NCBI GenBank assembly: GCA_007988785.1 | Contig: BJUU01000003.1 | Span: 212,044 to 276,043 of the forward strand | Origin: Agrococcus baldri | GTDB taxonomy: Bacteria > Actinomycetota > Actinomycetes > Actinomycetales > Microbacteriaceae | Direction of reading: 5' to 3' | DNA length: 64,000 nt | Shown here: in pieces, positions 10,775 to 19,240 of the stretch | Layout of the letters: every line of letters begins with the position of its first letter | Numbering within the stretch: the first letter of the stretch is position 1 | Program-made: the position numbers and the translations under genes | The notes under the pieces: model-generated | Seen by the model: only the letters and a program-made list of their open reading frames with translations | Told to the model about the DNA's origin: nothing | The model's database searches: none

Positions 10775-11614
10775 TCATCCCTCGTCGAGCGAGCCGATCG
10801 CGAAGCGGCTGAGCTGCTCGGCAGGCATCGCCGCGCCCTCGTGCTGCGCGGAGAACGCCTCGGTCGCGTTGGTGCCGCAGATGCCGAGGATGCGGTCCGG
10901 CCCGCCGGGGTGCTGCGGGATCCAGGCGGTGACGTCGTAGACGGTGCCCTCGATCGCCACCCAGCAGGAGGCGGAGTCGTCGTGCTGGGCGACCTCCGCC
11001 AGGCCGATGCCCGTGTCGCCGGCATCCGCTCCCTCGGGGGAGGGCGAGGGCGTCGCCGGCTCGCCCGCCGGTGACTCGGGGCTGGTCGGCTGGGGGCTCG
11101 TCGGCTCAGCGCTCGTCGTGGGCGCCGCGGCCGGCGCGATCCGCTCCTGCCACACGGCCGTCGCGCCGGTGTGGCCGGTCAGCACCGCGACGATGATCGA
11201 GCCGAGCGCGAGCGTGCCGAGCACGGTACCGGCGATCAGGCCGATCACGCCGTTCGAGCGGCGTCGCCGCGCGAGCCGACGCTGCCACAGCCACCACCCG
11301 AGCGTGCTCGAGCACAGGATGACGGCCATCACGAGCACCCAGTTGCCGAGCTGCTCGTGCTGCCCTGGCGGGCCGACGCGCGCGGCGAGCGCCTCGCCCG
11401 AGAGCTTCGCGACCAGCGCGCCACCGGTGGCGATGGCGAGCACGGCGATCACCGGCCAGGCGAGCACGGTGCGCCAGCGGGGCACGAGCAGCATCAGCAC
11501 CACGCCGATCGCGCCGAGCGGCAGCAGCACCACGGGCACGTGCACGGCGAGCGGATGCAGCGGCAGGCCGAACGCGAGGTCGAACGGGCTGGCCGAGCCG
11601 GCGAGCGGAGGCAT
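10775..11614 (-). CDS. DUF2231 membrane protein fused to a cytochrome b5-like heme domain
   Basis: About 279 aa from the ATG at 11612-11614; another in-frame start lies 15 bp upstream, and neither has a clear ribosome-binding site. The N-terminal half is a DUF2231-type integral membrane domain with four predicted segments (FGLPLHPLAVHVPVVLLPLGAIGVV and on), whose conserved HPLAVHVP histidines are present. A Pro/Ser/Thr-rich linker follows. The C-terminal 75 residues form a cytochrome b5-like domain with WIPQHPGG (first heme His about 235) and SAQHEG (second His about 258), at the spacing of true b5 folds. It probably carries heme outside the membrane and takes part in electron transfer; partners are unknown. 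It is a single gene, convergent with ackA. Confidence 0.8.
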   Translation of the reverse strand: MPPLAGSASPFDLAFGLPLHPLAVHVPVVLLPLGAIGVVLMLLVPRWRTVLAWPVIAVLAIATGGALVAKLSGEALAARVGPPGQHEQLGNWVLVMAVILCSSTLGWWLWQRRLARRRRSNGVIGLIAGTVLGTLALGSIIVAVLTGHTGATAVWQERIAPAAAPTTSAEPTSPQPTSPESPAGEPATPSPSPEGADAGDTGIGLAEVAQHDDSASCWVAIEGTVYDVTAWIPQHPGGPDRILGICGTNATEAFSAQHEGAAMPAEQLSRFAIGSLDEG

Positions 11615-11696
11615 GCGGCAACGGTACATGCGGCGCCGGTGCGCGCCTCGTGCGCGCGGCTGCGGATGCGGTCAGCGCACGCGCAGAGCGCATCCC

Positions 11697-11702
11697 TAGA
11701 CT
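11697..11702 (+). promoter_or_regulatory. -10 box of the PrsW-like gene
   Basis: TAGACT stands 8 nt before the ATG at 11711, with no Shine-Dalgarno sequence, which suggests a leaderless or nearly leaderless transcript. Confidence 0.5.
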
Positions 11703-11710
11703 CGCTGCTC

Positions 11711-13570
11711 ATGCAGGGAGCGCCCACGGCACAGGAGCCGCGCCAGGCGTCCGCCGACCCGGTGGACCGCTGGCAGTACGGGGTGCTGGCGTGGCGCTCG
11801 AGGCATCCGCAGCTCTCGCGCGCGATCGAGATCGTGCGACTCGGCGGGCTCGCGCTCGCGCTCGTGTCGCTCGGGATCGCGGCCGTGCTCGAGCAGCCGG
11901 TCCGGGTCGCGGTGGTGCAGGCGCTGCTGTTCGCGTTCCCCGTCGCCGTGATGCTGCTGCTCACGCGCACACGCGGGATCGGGGTGCGATTCGCGCTCAC
12001 GTGGTTGGCGGTCTCCGCGATGTTCGCTCCGGTCGTCGCGCTGCTGGCCTGGGCGGCGTCCGCGGTCGCGGGCGTCGGCATCACCGACGACGGGGCCTCC
12101 GTCGCGATCGCGGCGGTCGTCGAGGAGGCCGGCAAGCTCGTGCCGTTCGCGGTGTGGGCGATCATCGCGACGAACCGGGTGCGGCGCTGGACGACGACCG
12201 ACTTCCTCGTCGTCGGCTGGCTCTCGGGCACGGGCTTCTCGCTCGTCGAGGAGTCGCTGCGCCTGACCGTGCTGCACACCGCCACCGGGCTGTCGATGCT
12301 CGAGACGCTGTTCGGCGACGCCGACCCGCGCTTCACCCTCAACCCGCTCGGGCTGTCCTACGGCGACGATCCCTCACCGGTGCATCCCGTCTGGACGGCG
12401 CTCGTGCTCGGGATGCTGGGGCTGGCGCTGGCGCTGCGTCGGCGGTACCCGGTGCTGCGGTGGCTGACATGGGCGCTGCCGCTCGGGGCGCTGCTCACCT
12501 CGATGATGGATCACGGGCTCGGGAACGCGGGGCTCGACGCCTGGACGCTGCTGACCGGTGACGCGCACCCGCTGGGCAAGGCGCTGGCGGTGCCATGGCT
12601 GCTCACGGCGCAGGGCGTGCTGCTGAGCGTGGCGGTCGCAGTGCTCTGGCTGGTCGCCGCGCTCCTCGACGCGGACCGGCGAGCCCGTGCCGGGATGGTG
12701 GAGGCCCGCACGCTCGAGCGGATGGCGCGCATCGCGCAGGGGCCTCCGCTGCGCCGGCTGCTCGCCGCTGCCGCGGGCCTCGGGCTGCAGATCGTCGACG
12801 ACGCGCGCAGCTGGGCGCTGGGCGTGGCACGCGCGATCCGCACCGGCGGTCGCCTGGGGATGCTGCTGCTGCCGGTCGCGCACGGCGCCAACGCCGACGC
12901 ACGAAGCCGTGCGGCTGCCTTGCCGGCCCTCGATCGCGCGGCGATGCGCCGACTGCGGGTGCGCATCGCGATCTGGCTCGTGGCCGGGCTGCTGCTCGCG
13001 CTGGTGCTGGCGACGCTGCTCGCGAGCTCGATCGGCGTCGGCTTCGCCGGGCCGCTGATGGACTTCTGGCTGCTCAACCTGCTCGAGAACATCTCCGAGT
13101 GGTGGAACGGCCTCGATCCGCGCATGCAGATCCTGCTCATGGCGGGAGCGTTCGGCATCCTGGCCTTCGCGGGCCTCTCGGCGATCGCGTCGCTGACGGT
13201 GCTGAGCTGGGTGACGTTCGGCCTGAGCTACGGCGGCCCGCTCGCGCGCGTGATCGATGACCCGAGCCGCATGCAGGACTATCTGGCGAACACGTCCAAG
13301 CGACAGATCCTCGCCGACCTGGTGCAGCTCGTGCTGTCGTCGCCGGTGGCGTTCCGCGCCGGCACCCTGAGCCGGCTGCTCTCGAGCAGATTCGACGACC
13401 TCAGCATCAGGGAGGCCGACGAGATCATCACCGCGATCGTCGACACCACCCGCCTCACCGCCGCCGGACCCGTGGCCGAGGGCTTCGTGCGCACGCTCGA
13501 GGATCTGCGCCGCGCACTGCGCGACCCCCGGCCCATGTGGCCGAATCCCGGCTGGGCACCGGGCACCTGA
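11711..13570 (+). CDS. PrsW-family intramembrane metalloprotease-like protein
   Basis: A 619-aa polytopic protein. The N-terminal half has about eight membrane segments and the PrsW (M82) signatures in order: VVEEAGKLVPF (EExxK), GTGFSLVEES (FxxxE) and SMMDHGLGN. These are the expected zinc-ligand positions of this glutamic/metallo intramembrane protease group. After a linker of about 100 residues come two more hydrophobic segments (about 420-445 and 475-510) and a 100-aa soluble tail. The C-terminal half matches nothing I recognise. PrsW proteins cleave membrane regulators such as anti-sigma factors in Bacillus, but no anti-sigma gene is nearby. The ATG start follows a TAGACT box by 8 nt. 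The SRP RNA gene lies directly downstream. Confidence 0.78.
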   Translation: MQGAPTAQEPRQASADPVDRWQYGVLAWRSRHPQLSRAIEIVRLGGLALALVSLGIAAVLEQPVRVAVVQALLFAFPVAVMLLLTRTRGIGVRFALTWLAVSAMFAPVVALLAWAASAVAGVGITDDGASVAIAAVVEEAGKLVPFAVWAIIATNRVRRWTTTDFLVVGWLSGTGFSLVEESLRLTVLHTATGLSMLETLFGDADPRFTLNPLGLSYGDDPSPVHPVWTALVLGMLGLALALRRRYPVLRWLTWALPLGALLTSMMDHGLGNAGLDAWTLLTGDAHPLGKALAVPWLLTAQGVLLSVAVAVLWLVAALLDADRRARAGMVEARTLERMARIAQGPPLRRLLAAAAGLGLQIVDDARSWALGVARAIRTGGRLGMLLLPVAHGANADARSRAAALPALDRAAMRRLRVRIAIWLVAGLLLALVLATLLASSIGVGFAGPLMDFWLLNLLENISEWWNGLDPRMQILLMAGAFGILAFAGLSAIASLTVLSWVTFGLSYGGPLARVIDDPSRMQDYLANTSKRQILADLVQLVLSSPVAFRAGTLSRLLSSRFDDLSIREADEIITAIVDTTRLTAAGPVAEGFVRTLEDLRRALRDPRPMWPNPGWAPGT

Positions 13571-13589
13571 CGACCGGGTACGATGGATG

Positions 13590-13682
13590 CGGCTCCCCGC
13601 GTGGCGCCATCCAGGCCAAATCCCCCAGGTCGGAGACGAAGCAAGGGCAACCGGGCTCTGGCGGGTGCGCGGGGGGTCCTTT
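13590..13682 (+). ncRNA. ffs: Small signal recognition particle RNA (4.5S type)
   Basis: The conserved SRP apical domain is visible: CCCCCAGGTCGGAGACGAAG, then GCAAGGGCAACCGGGCTCTGG. It carries the asymmetric loop and a GGAGAC tetraloop-like cap that bind Ffh. The outer stem pairs GGCTCCCCGCG with CGCGGGGGGTCC. A TACGAT -10 box sits at 13579-13584, just after the PrsW-like gene. The position near dnaX is the usual actinobacterial neighbourhood. The ends are approximate to about 5 nt. Confidence 0.88.
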
Positions 13683-13687
13683 GCGTC

Positions 13688-14224
13688 TCAGGGGCCGGCC
13701 AGCACCTGGCACGTCGGGTCACCCGCGACCGCGGGCGCCACCATCTGCGCCATCCGGTGAGTTGCCGAGGTCCAGGCACTGCCGCCGGGTATCGCCAGTC
13801 GCGTCGAGGCGCGAGCGGTGTAGGTTCGCTCGACGACCGGGGTCGTGACGCTCCGCAGCTGCGCCACAGTGAACGTCGACGTGTAGACCCCTGCGACCGG
13901 CCCCGACGTGACCGGAACCAGCGCCACGCCGTTGATCGTCCAGGTCGTGGCCGCCTCGGCGGGGGGCGACGGCATCGACGCCGGCCATCGCCATTGGATC
14001 GAGAACGCGTTGCCCGTTTCTGTCAGCCCTGGCCGTTTGCATAGCGTCACGGCCGTCGACTGCGGCGGCTGCAGCGCGATGGCAGTGAGAGCCGCGCTGC
14101 TGTTCTCGGGGTCGATCCATGCCGCATCGCTCACCGCGGCACGGGGCGCCCACAGCAGCGCCGCGGCCACAGCTAGCGCAATCGTGCCCGCCAGCAGCCG
14201 CCGACAGATGCGTCGCGCGCTCAC
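13688..14224 (-). CDS. Exported protein with SipW-like signal sequence
   Basis: 178 aa from GTG at 14222-14224, which overlaps the previous stop as GTGA. It opens with Arg-rich residues and a hydrophobic segment (about 9-30), followed by VSDAAWIDPENSS. This resembles the AAWNDSE motif after the signal segment in the two SipW-type proteins upstream, so it is probably a third, divergent substrate of the same signal peptidase. The mature part is beta-rich and Thr/Ser/Pro-rich with two Cys (LCKRPG, PTCQVL) that may form a disulphide. There is no C-terminal anchor. It is the last gene of the five-gene cluster and ends 6 bp after the SRP RNA on the opposite strand. Confidence 0.65.
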   Translation of the reverse strand: MSARRICRRLLAGTIALAVAAALLWAPRAAVSDAAWIDPENSSAALTAIALQPPQSTAVTLCKRPGLTETGNAFSIQWRWPASMPSPPAEAATTWTINGVALVPVTSGPVAGVYTSTFTVAQLRSVTTPVVERTYTARASTRLAIPGGSAWTSATHRMAQMVAPAVAGDPTCQVLAGP

Positions 14225-14877
14225 GACGTCTCCATCGCCGAGCGTCGTCCCGCGAAGAGTCGCGCACCCGCGACGCCGACGATGACCGCACCCGCCGCGA
14301 GCAGGGCGGAGCCGCCGAGCTGCATGCCGGTGCGGGGCAGCTCGCCCTCGCCGCCGCCGGGCGGGCTCGCCTCGACCTGGTCGCCGTAGCCCTCCGCGTG
14401 CACGCGCAGCACCGTCGTCGCATCCTCCGGCGGCGTCGCGTCGCTCGGCACGGCGACCTCGAGCCGCAGGTGCGTGGTCGCGTCTGCAGGCGTCTCGAGC
14501 AGTGGGGTCCGCGTGCCGTCGAGGGACGCGGTCAGCCCGCGCTCGATCGACATCGCTCCTGCCGGGCAGCCGTCGGCGGTCCATGCCTCGGCGCAGCCGC
14601 GCACATCGACCTCGAGCGGCAGCTCGCCGCTGCCGCCGAGCGCGATGTCGATCACGCCCGGCTCCGGCGCGTCGGCGCTGATCGACACATCCCAGATAGC
14701 GACCGAGCCCGGCAGCATGCCGCGCATCGCCTCCGGGTCGGCCGTCGAGACGAGCCGCAGGTGCTGCCCTTCGACGACGTGCGAGCGCTCGGCCGCCGAC
14801 GCCGGCGTGGCACCGGCGAAGACGCAGAGCACGGCTGCGGCGAGCATCGCGGGCAGCGCCGCGCCGCGAGGGGTCAC
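14221..14877 (-). CDS. LPXTG cell-wall-anchored surface protein
   Basis: 218 aa from GTG at 14875-14877 (GTGA overlap with the signal peptidase gene). It has a signal peptide to about residue 29 (TPASAA/E), a beta-rich extracellular domain with a probable disulphide (GCAEAW...DGCPAG), a Pro/Gly spacer, then LPRTG (180-184), a membrane segment and a GRR tail. This is a classical sortase sorting signal for covalent attachment to peptidoglycan. No sortase gene is in the window, so the housekeeping sortase elsewhere must act. It may be the wall anchor for the SipW-type proteins encoded with it; that role is inferred from operon position. Confidence 0.82.
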   Translation of the reverse strand: MTPRGAALPAMLAAAVLCVFAGATPASAAERSHVVEGQHLRLVSTADPEAMRGMLPGSVAIWDVSISADAPEPGVIDIALGGSGELPLEVDVRGCAEAWTADGCPAGAMSIERGLTASLDGTRTPLLETPADATTHLRLEVAVPSDATPPEDATTVLRVHAEGYGDQVEASPPGGGEGELPRTGMQLGGSALLAAGAVIVGVAGARLFAGRRSAMETS

Positions 14878-15446
14878 GACCCGGCTCCCGCGGTGACGGG
14901 TTCCGGGTCGTCGGCCGACGCATCCGTCACGTCGTCCTTCTCCCGCGGCCAGAACGCCCAGCCGACGAGCAGGGCCGCGCCGATGGTGATACCGCCGAGC
15001 ACGAAGGGGTCGCCGAGCTGCACGATGAACGCCGCGAGCCCCGGCAGCGACCACAGCACGGTGCGCACCGAGGTCACGGTGTAGGGCTGCGCGTCGTCGC
15101 GCTCGTTGGCGTCGCCGCGCATCGTGATGATGCGCTCGTCGGCCGTCGCGCCCTCCACGACCGAGGTGACGCGGTGCGTGACGGGCAGCTGCTCGGCGCG
15201 GTCGACCGTGACGACGTCGCCCACCTCGATCTCGCTCGCGGGCGTCTGCTGCACGACCGCGACCGAGCCCGCCGGGATGGTCGGCGCCATCGAGCCGGTG
15301 CTGAACATCATGAGCGTGATGCCCATCGTGTGGGCGAGGATCACGAGCACGATGCAGATCGCGCCCCCGGCCGCCGCGATCCACAGCAGCGCCTCGCCGA
15401 GCCACGACATGGCGCGGCGCCCGGCGTGCTGCGGGCGGTGGGTCAC
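14874..15446 (-). CDS. Type I signal peptidase, SipW/ER-like (S26B)
   Basis: 190 aa. The GTG at 15444-15446 is chosen because GAGGAGG precedes it by 4 nt; an upstream GTG at 15479 lacks a site. A membrane segment at about 24-45 is followed by the catalytic Ser52 in STGSMAPTI. The general base is His91 in VTHRV rather than Lys, the signature of the ER/SipW class. The GD box (VGDVV, then RGDANE) is present, and a second membrane segment lies at about 150-172. In Bacillus, SipW processes TasA and TapA. Here the enzyme sits between two SipW-type exported proteins and the LPXTG protein, so it probably serves this cluster alone. Confidence 0.88.
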   Translation of the reverse strand: MTHRPQHAGRRAMSWLGEALLWIAAAGGAICIVLVILAHTMGITLMMFSTGSMAPTIPAGSVAVVQQTPASEIEVGDVVTVDRAEQLPVTHRVTSVVEGATADERIITMRGDANERDDAQPYTVTSVRTVLWSLPGLAAFIVQLGDPFVLGGITIGAALLVGWAFWPREKDDVTDASADDPEPVTAGAGS

Positions 15447-15489
15447 GGTGCCTCCTCGGGCGGCGGATGCGGTGGTCACGGCGCGGCGG

Positions 15490-16101
15490 TCACGGCGCGG
15501 CGGCAGTGCCGACGGCTTCCCAGCGGGCGGTGAGCGCGAGGCCCTGCGCCGCGTTCGGTGCGGTGGCGGGCAGCGTGACCGCGAAGCAGTAGTTCACCTG
15601 GTTGCCGCGGTTCGCCTGCAGCGCCTGCGTGGCGGTCGCGCCCGTGGTCAGGGGCGAGCCCGCGGTCACGAGCACTGTGCCGGCCGCGAACGTGGTCGCG
15701 TTGCACGTGGTGCCCGCGATCGTGCGCACGCCGTAGGTGAGGTACTGCCCGAGCCCGCCGCTGTTCGCCGCGTTCGCCGTGAGCAGCGAGGCGCCGGCGA
15801 CCGAGGGGTTGATCGTGCGCACGCTCAGCATCGCGTAGCTGGTCGTGCCCGGCACCATCGGCGTCGCCGGGAACGTCATCGTCGCGGTGGTCGCCTGCGA
15901 GGGATGCTCTGAGAACGCCGTGCCGTTGACGGCGCCCTCGATGCCGAAGGTGCCGGCGCTGAACGACGCCTGGCTGTGCTCGGAGTCGTTCCACGCCGCG
16001 AGCGTGACCGCCCCGCCGACGCCGAGCACGAGCCCGCTCGCGAGGAGCGCTCGCACCCGGCGCCAGCGCAGGCGCGACGCATCGGAGCTGTGGTGGCCCA
16101 C
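15490..16101 (-). CDS. SipW-dependent-type exported protein
   Basis: 203 aa from GTG at 16099-16101. The N-terminus is the alternate signal typical of SipW substrates in actinobacteria: basic residues, LLASGLVLGVGGAVTLAAWNDSE, then S-F-S-A-G-T-F-G-I-E-G. The mature domain is beta-rich and rich in Ala/Thr with two Cys (TTCNAT, NYCFAV). This is the camelysin/TasA-like layout, in which secreted monomers often build surface fibres. It lies 6 bp after the frameshifted paralogue and 43 bp before the signal peptidase gene. Function as a structural surface protein is inferred from family and context. Confidence 0.8.
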   Translation of the reverse strand: MGHHSSDASRLRWRRVRALLASGLVLGVGGAVTLAAWNDSEHSQASFSAGTFGIEGAVNGTAFSEHPSQATTATMTFPATPMVPGTTSYAMLSVRTINPSVAGASLLTANAANSGGLGQYLTYGVRTIAGTTCNATTFAAGTVLVTAGSPLTTGATATQALQANRGNQVNYCFAVTLPATAPNAAQGLALTARWEAVGTAAAP

Positions 16102-16107
16102 AGCCGA

Positions 16108-16717
16108 CTACTCGGAGGTCGCCGTGAACGCCCAGGTGCCGGTGGCCGGTGCGCCCTCGACGAGGTCGGCTCCCGCGGTGACGGCGAAGCACAGCTGGGT
16201 CGGGGCGCCCGCGACGCCCTCGGCGCCGATCGCGAGCGCCTGCTCGCCGGCGGCCGTGAAGGCGGTGAGGTCGGCCCCGCTCGCGAGTTCCGTGCCGGTC
16301 GTGGCGGTCGTCGCGTCGCACGTCGCGGCCGCGGGGATCGCGTGCACCGTGTACGAGAGGTTCGCCGCGTTCTCGCCGGTGCCCGTCGCGCTGGTGGCCG
16401 TCAACGCGGCAGGGCTGGTCGTCGTCGCGTCGAGCCGCACCCAGAACGGGGCGTAGACCACGTCCTCGGGCGCGAGGTTGTCGGCGAGCGGCAGCGTGAA
16501 CTCCAGTGCCGCGGCACCGGCAGCCGTCTCGTGGTCGGCGTACGTGCCGGCGGCGCCGTCGACGGCGCCTTCGAGGTTGAAGTCACCCGCCGCGAACTCG
16601 CCGGTCGCGAACTCCGAGTCGTTCCAGGCGGCGAGCGTCACTGCCGCGCCGACCCCCCAGCACGAGTCCGCCCGCGAGCACCGCGAGCACCTTCCGTCGC
16701 TTCGTGTCCTGTGCCAT
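16108..16717 (-). pseudogene. SipW-dependent-type exported protein, frameshifted in a G6 tract
   Basis: From the ATG at 16715-16717 (GGAGGAG upstream) the frame reads MAQDTKRRKVLAVLAGGLVLG and then goes out of frame. The remaining protein, VGAAVTLAAWNDSEFATGEF and on to the stop at 16108, is intact in the next frame. Removing one G from the run of six (six C at 16653-16658 on the plus strand) restores a complete paralogue of the gene at 15490-16101, about 202 aa. The rest of the coding sequence has no other defect, so the lesion is recent, phase-variable or a sequencing error in a homopolymer. It is the first gene of the cluster. Confidence 0.78.
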
Positions 16718-16913
16718 GTCTCCTCCATCGATGGTGCGTCGCGCCCGCAGGGCTTCGCACTCGTGCTCGAGGGAGACCCGCGCGGATGTCCGCCCACCAT
16801 GGGCGCATTTCTGCCCGCCACGCAAGTGTTCTCAGCGAACGCGGAGGTTGGCGGATGCCGCGGCGTACCGTTGCGTGGTTGGGGACAGGTGATCGCGGGT
16901 CACCGGCGCCAAG

Positions 16914-16919
16914 TAGCCT
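16914..16919 (+). promoter_or_regulatory. -10 box of dnaX, probably leaderless
   Basis: TAGCCT stands 7 nt before the ATG at 16927. No ribosome-binding site is visible between them. Confidence 0.55.
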
Positions 16920-16926
16920 GGTGCGC

Positions 16927-19239
16927 ATGGTCGCCGCCCTCTACCGCCGCTATCGGCCGGAGTCGTTCGCCGAGCTTATCGGGCAGGCGCACGTCACCGA
17001 TCCGCTGCGCACGGCGCTGCGCGCCGATCGCGTCAACCACGCCTACCTCTTCTCGGGCCCGCGCGGCTGCGGCAAGACCACGAGCGCCCGCATCCTCGCC
17101 CGCTGCCTCAACTGCGCGCAGGGGCCGACCCCCGACCCCTGCGGCGTGTGCGACTCGTGCGTCGAGCTCGGCCGCGACGGCGGCGGCTCGCTCGACGTGG
17201 TCGAGATCGACGCGGCCAGCCACGGCGGCGTCGACGACGCCCGCGACCTGCGCGAGCGCGCCACCTTCGCGCCCAGCCGCGACCGCTACAAGGTCTTCAT
17301 CATCGACGAGGCGCACATGGTGACCTCCGGCGGCTTCAACGCGCTGCTGAAGATCGTCGAGGAGCCGCCCGAGCACATCAAGTTCATCTTCGCCACGACC
17401 GAGCCCGACAAGGTCATCGGCACGATCCGCTCGCGCACCCACCACTACCCGTTCCGCCTCATCGCGCCCGCGCCGATGCTCGAGTACGTGCAGCAGCTGT
17501 GCGCGCAGGAGGGCGTCGAGGTCGACCCCGGCGTGCTGCCGCTCGTCGTGCGCGCCGGCGGCGGCTCGGCCCGCGACACGCTCAGCCTGCTCGACCAGCT
17601 CATCGCCGGCTCCGAGTCGACGGTCACCTACGGGAGCGCGGTCGCGCTGCTCGGCTTCACGCACGGCGAGCTGCTCGACGAGATCGTCGGCGCCCTGTCG
17701 GCGACGGATGCGCCCAGGCTGTTCGCGTCGATCGATCGCGTCGTGCAGTCGGGCCAGGATCCGCGCCGCTTCGTCGAGGATCTGCTCGAGCGGCTGCGCG
17801 ACCTGATCGTGGCGCACGCGGCGAGCGACCCGGCGGCGATCCTCCACGGCGTGCCGGAGGACGAGCTGCGCACGCTCGTCGAGCAGGCCGGCGGCTTCGG
17901 TGCCGCCGAGCTCTCGCGCGCGGCCGACATCGTGGCGAAGTCGCTCACCGACATGGCCGGTGCCACGAGCCCGCGCCTGCACCTCGAGCTCATGGCGGCG
18001 CGACTGCTGGTGCCCGAGACGGGAGCCCCGGAGGTCGGCACCCTCGCGCGCGTCGAGCGGCTCGAGCAGCGTCTCGACGGCGCGGCTCCCGCGGCCGCTT
18101 CGAGCAGCGCACCCGCCGCCCCCGCACCCGCCGCCCCCGCGCGTGCCGAGCCCGCGCCTGCCGAGCCCGCGCGTGCCGAGCCCGCGCCTGCGGAGCCCGC
18201 GCCTGCGGAGCCCGCGCCTGCGGAGCCCGCGCCCGCGGAGCCCGCCCCTCTGTCGCCCGCCGCTGGCGAAGGGGACCCCTCCCGCCGAACGGGACCCAGT
18301 GCACCGGGTCCCGTTGGGCAGAACGGGTCCCCGAAGCGAGCGGTCGCCCCGGTGAGCTCCCCGGCGACCGAAGTCGTCGCCGCGCCGGCCGCGCCGATCA
18401 CCTTCCAGCAGCTGCGCGACGCGTGGGACGAGGTGCTGCAGAAGCTCGCCGACCAGCACCGCGCCGCGTGGATGCTCGTGTCGAACGTCACGCCCGTCGA
18501 CCTGCACGACGGCGACGTGCTCGTGCTGGGCTTCCAGTCCGATGCCGACGTGCAGCGGTTCCGCGAGGCGCAGGGGGCGAAGCCGAGCTTCGCCGACCTG
18601 CTGCGCACCGCGATCAAGGAGCTGCTCGGCATCGAGGTGAAGTACATCCCGCGCACCCGGCAGTCGCCGCGCACGCCGACCGAGCAGCCGCCCGCTGCCG
18701 GTGAGGAGGAGCACCGATCCGGGTCGGCACCCGCATCGGCGCCGGCTCCCACCGCCGCCGGCCAGGCGCAGCAGTCCGTGCCCGCCGCCACCGGCACGTC
18801 CGAGCCTGCGGGCGCCGGCACGTCCGCGCCCGCGCGAGCGGACGCATCCGCCCCCACGCCCCGGCGCCAGCCGTCAGCGGCCGCCGCGCCGGTGAGCGGC
18901 GCCCCCGTCACCGGCTGGGCGGTCGCGGCGATCCCGAGCGACGCCGAGGCGCCGCCGGAGGATCTGCCCGAGCAGCCGCTGCCCGACGGGCCCGAGCCCG
19001 ACCCGCTGTCGTTCGTCTCGGCGCCAGAGGCGCCCGTGCTCGCCGTCGCGGCGGCACCGGCCGAGGTCGCGCCGCGCGCCACCTCCGCGCCCTCGCTCGA
19101 CGAGCTCGCGCAGTCGGCGCCGGCGCCCGAGCCCGCGCTGTCGGCATCGCAGGCGGCGCGCTACGGCGAGGCGGTCGTGCGGGAGGAGCTCGGGGCCGAG
19201 CTGATCGAGGAGCGCCCGCGGGTGCGAGGGGAGCGCTGA
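16927..19239 (+). CDS. dnaX: DNA polymerase III subunits gamma/tau
   Basis: 770 aa; the clamp-loader ATPase and scaffold of the replisome. The N-terminal AAA+ domain has Walker A GPRGCGKT (44-51), the zinc-binding cysteines at about 63, 72, 75 and 78, Walker B IIDEAH (125-130) and sensor 1 FATTEP. After about residue 375 comes a long low-complexity Pro/Ala/Glu linker, including tandem 12-bp units that encode AEPAP at 18121-18250 and a 62-bp nested palindrome at 18271-18332. A conserved tau-like domain (about 490-575, [20 protein letters not shown]) and another Pro/Ala-rich tail follow. The start is ATG 7 nt after a -10 box. recR follows 1 bp later. Confidence 0.96.
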   Translation: MVAALYRRYRPESFAELIGQAHVTDPLRTALRADRVNHAYLFSGPRGCGKTTSARILARCLNCAQGPTPDPCGVCDSCVELGRDGGGSLDVVEIDAASHGGVDDARDLRERATFAPSRDRYKVFIIDEAHMVTSGGFNALLKIVEEPPEHIKFIFATTEPDKVIGTIRSRTHHYPFRLIAPAPMLEYVQQLCAQEGVEVDPGVLPLVVRAGGGSARDTLSLLDQLIAGSESTVTYGSAVALLGFTHGELLDEIVGALSATDAPRLFASIDRVVQSGQDPRRFVEDLLERLRDLIVAHAASDPAAILHGVPEDELRTLVEQAGGFGAAELSRAADIVAKSLTDMAGATSPRLHLELMAARLLVPETGAPEVGTLARVERLEQRLDGAAPAAASSSAPAAPAPAAPARAEPAPAEPARAEPAPAEPAPAEPAPAEPAPAEPAPLSPAAGEGDPSRRTGPSAPGPVGQNGSPKRAVAPVSSPATEVVAAPAAPITFQQLRDAWDEVLQKLADQHRAAWMLVSNVTPVDLHDGDVLVLGFQSDADVQRFREAQGAKPSFADLLRTAIKELLGIEVKYIPRTRQSPRTPTEQPPAAGEEEHRSGSAPASAPAPTAAGQAQQSVPAATGTSEPAGAGTSAPARADASAPTPRRQPSAAAAPVSGAPVTGWAVAAIPSDAEAPPEDLPEQPLPDGPEPDPLSFVSAPEAPVLAVAAAPAEVAPRATSAPSLDELAQSAPAPEPALSASQAARYGEAVVREELGAELIEERPRVRGER
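18271..18332. repeat. Nested palindrome inside dnaX
   Basis: Outer arms GGGGACCC / GGGTCCCC (18271-18278, 18325-18332) and inner arms AACGGGACCC / GGGTCCCGTT (18288-18297, 18306-18315) are perfect. The element stays in frame and encodes part of the disordered linker. Confidence 0.7.
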
Positions 19240-19240
19240 C

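Noticed and set aside
18121..18250. CRISPR array or non-coding minisatellite
   Set aside because: The units are 12 bp, without spacers, and in frame within dnaX, encoding a Pro/Ala/Glu linker.
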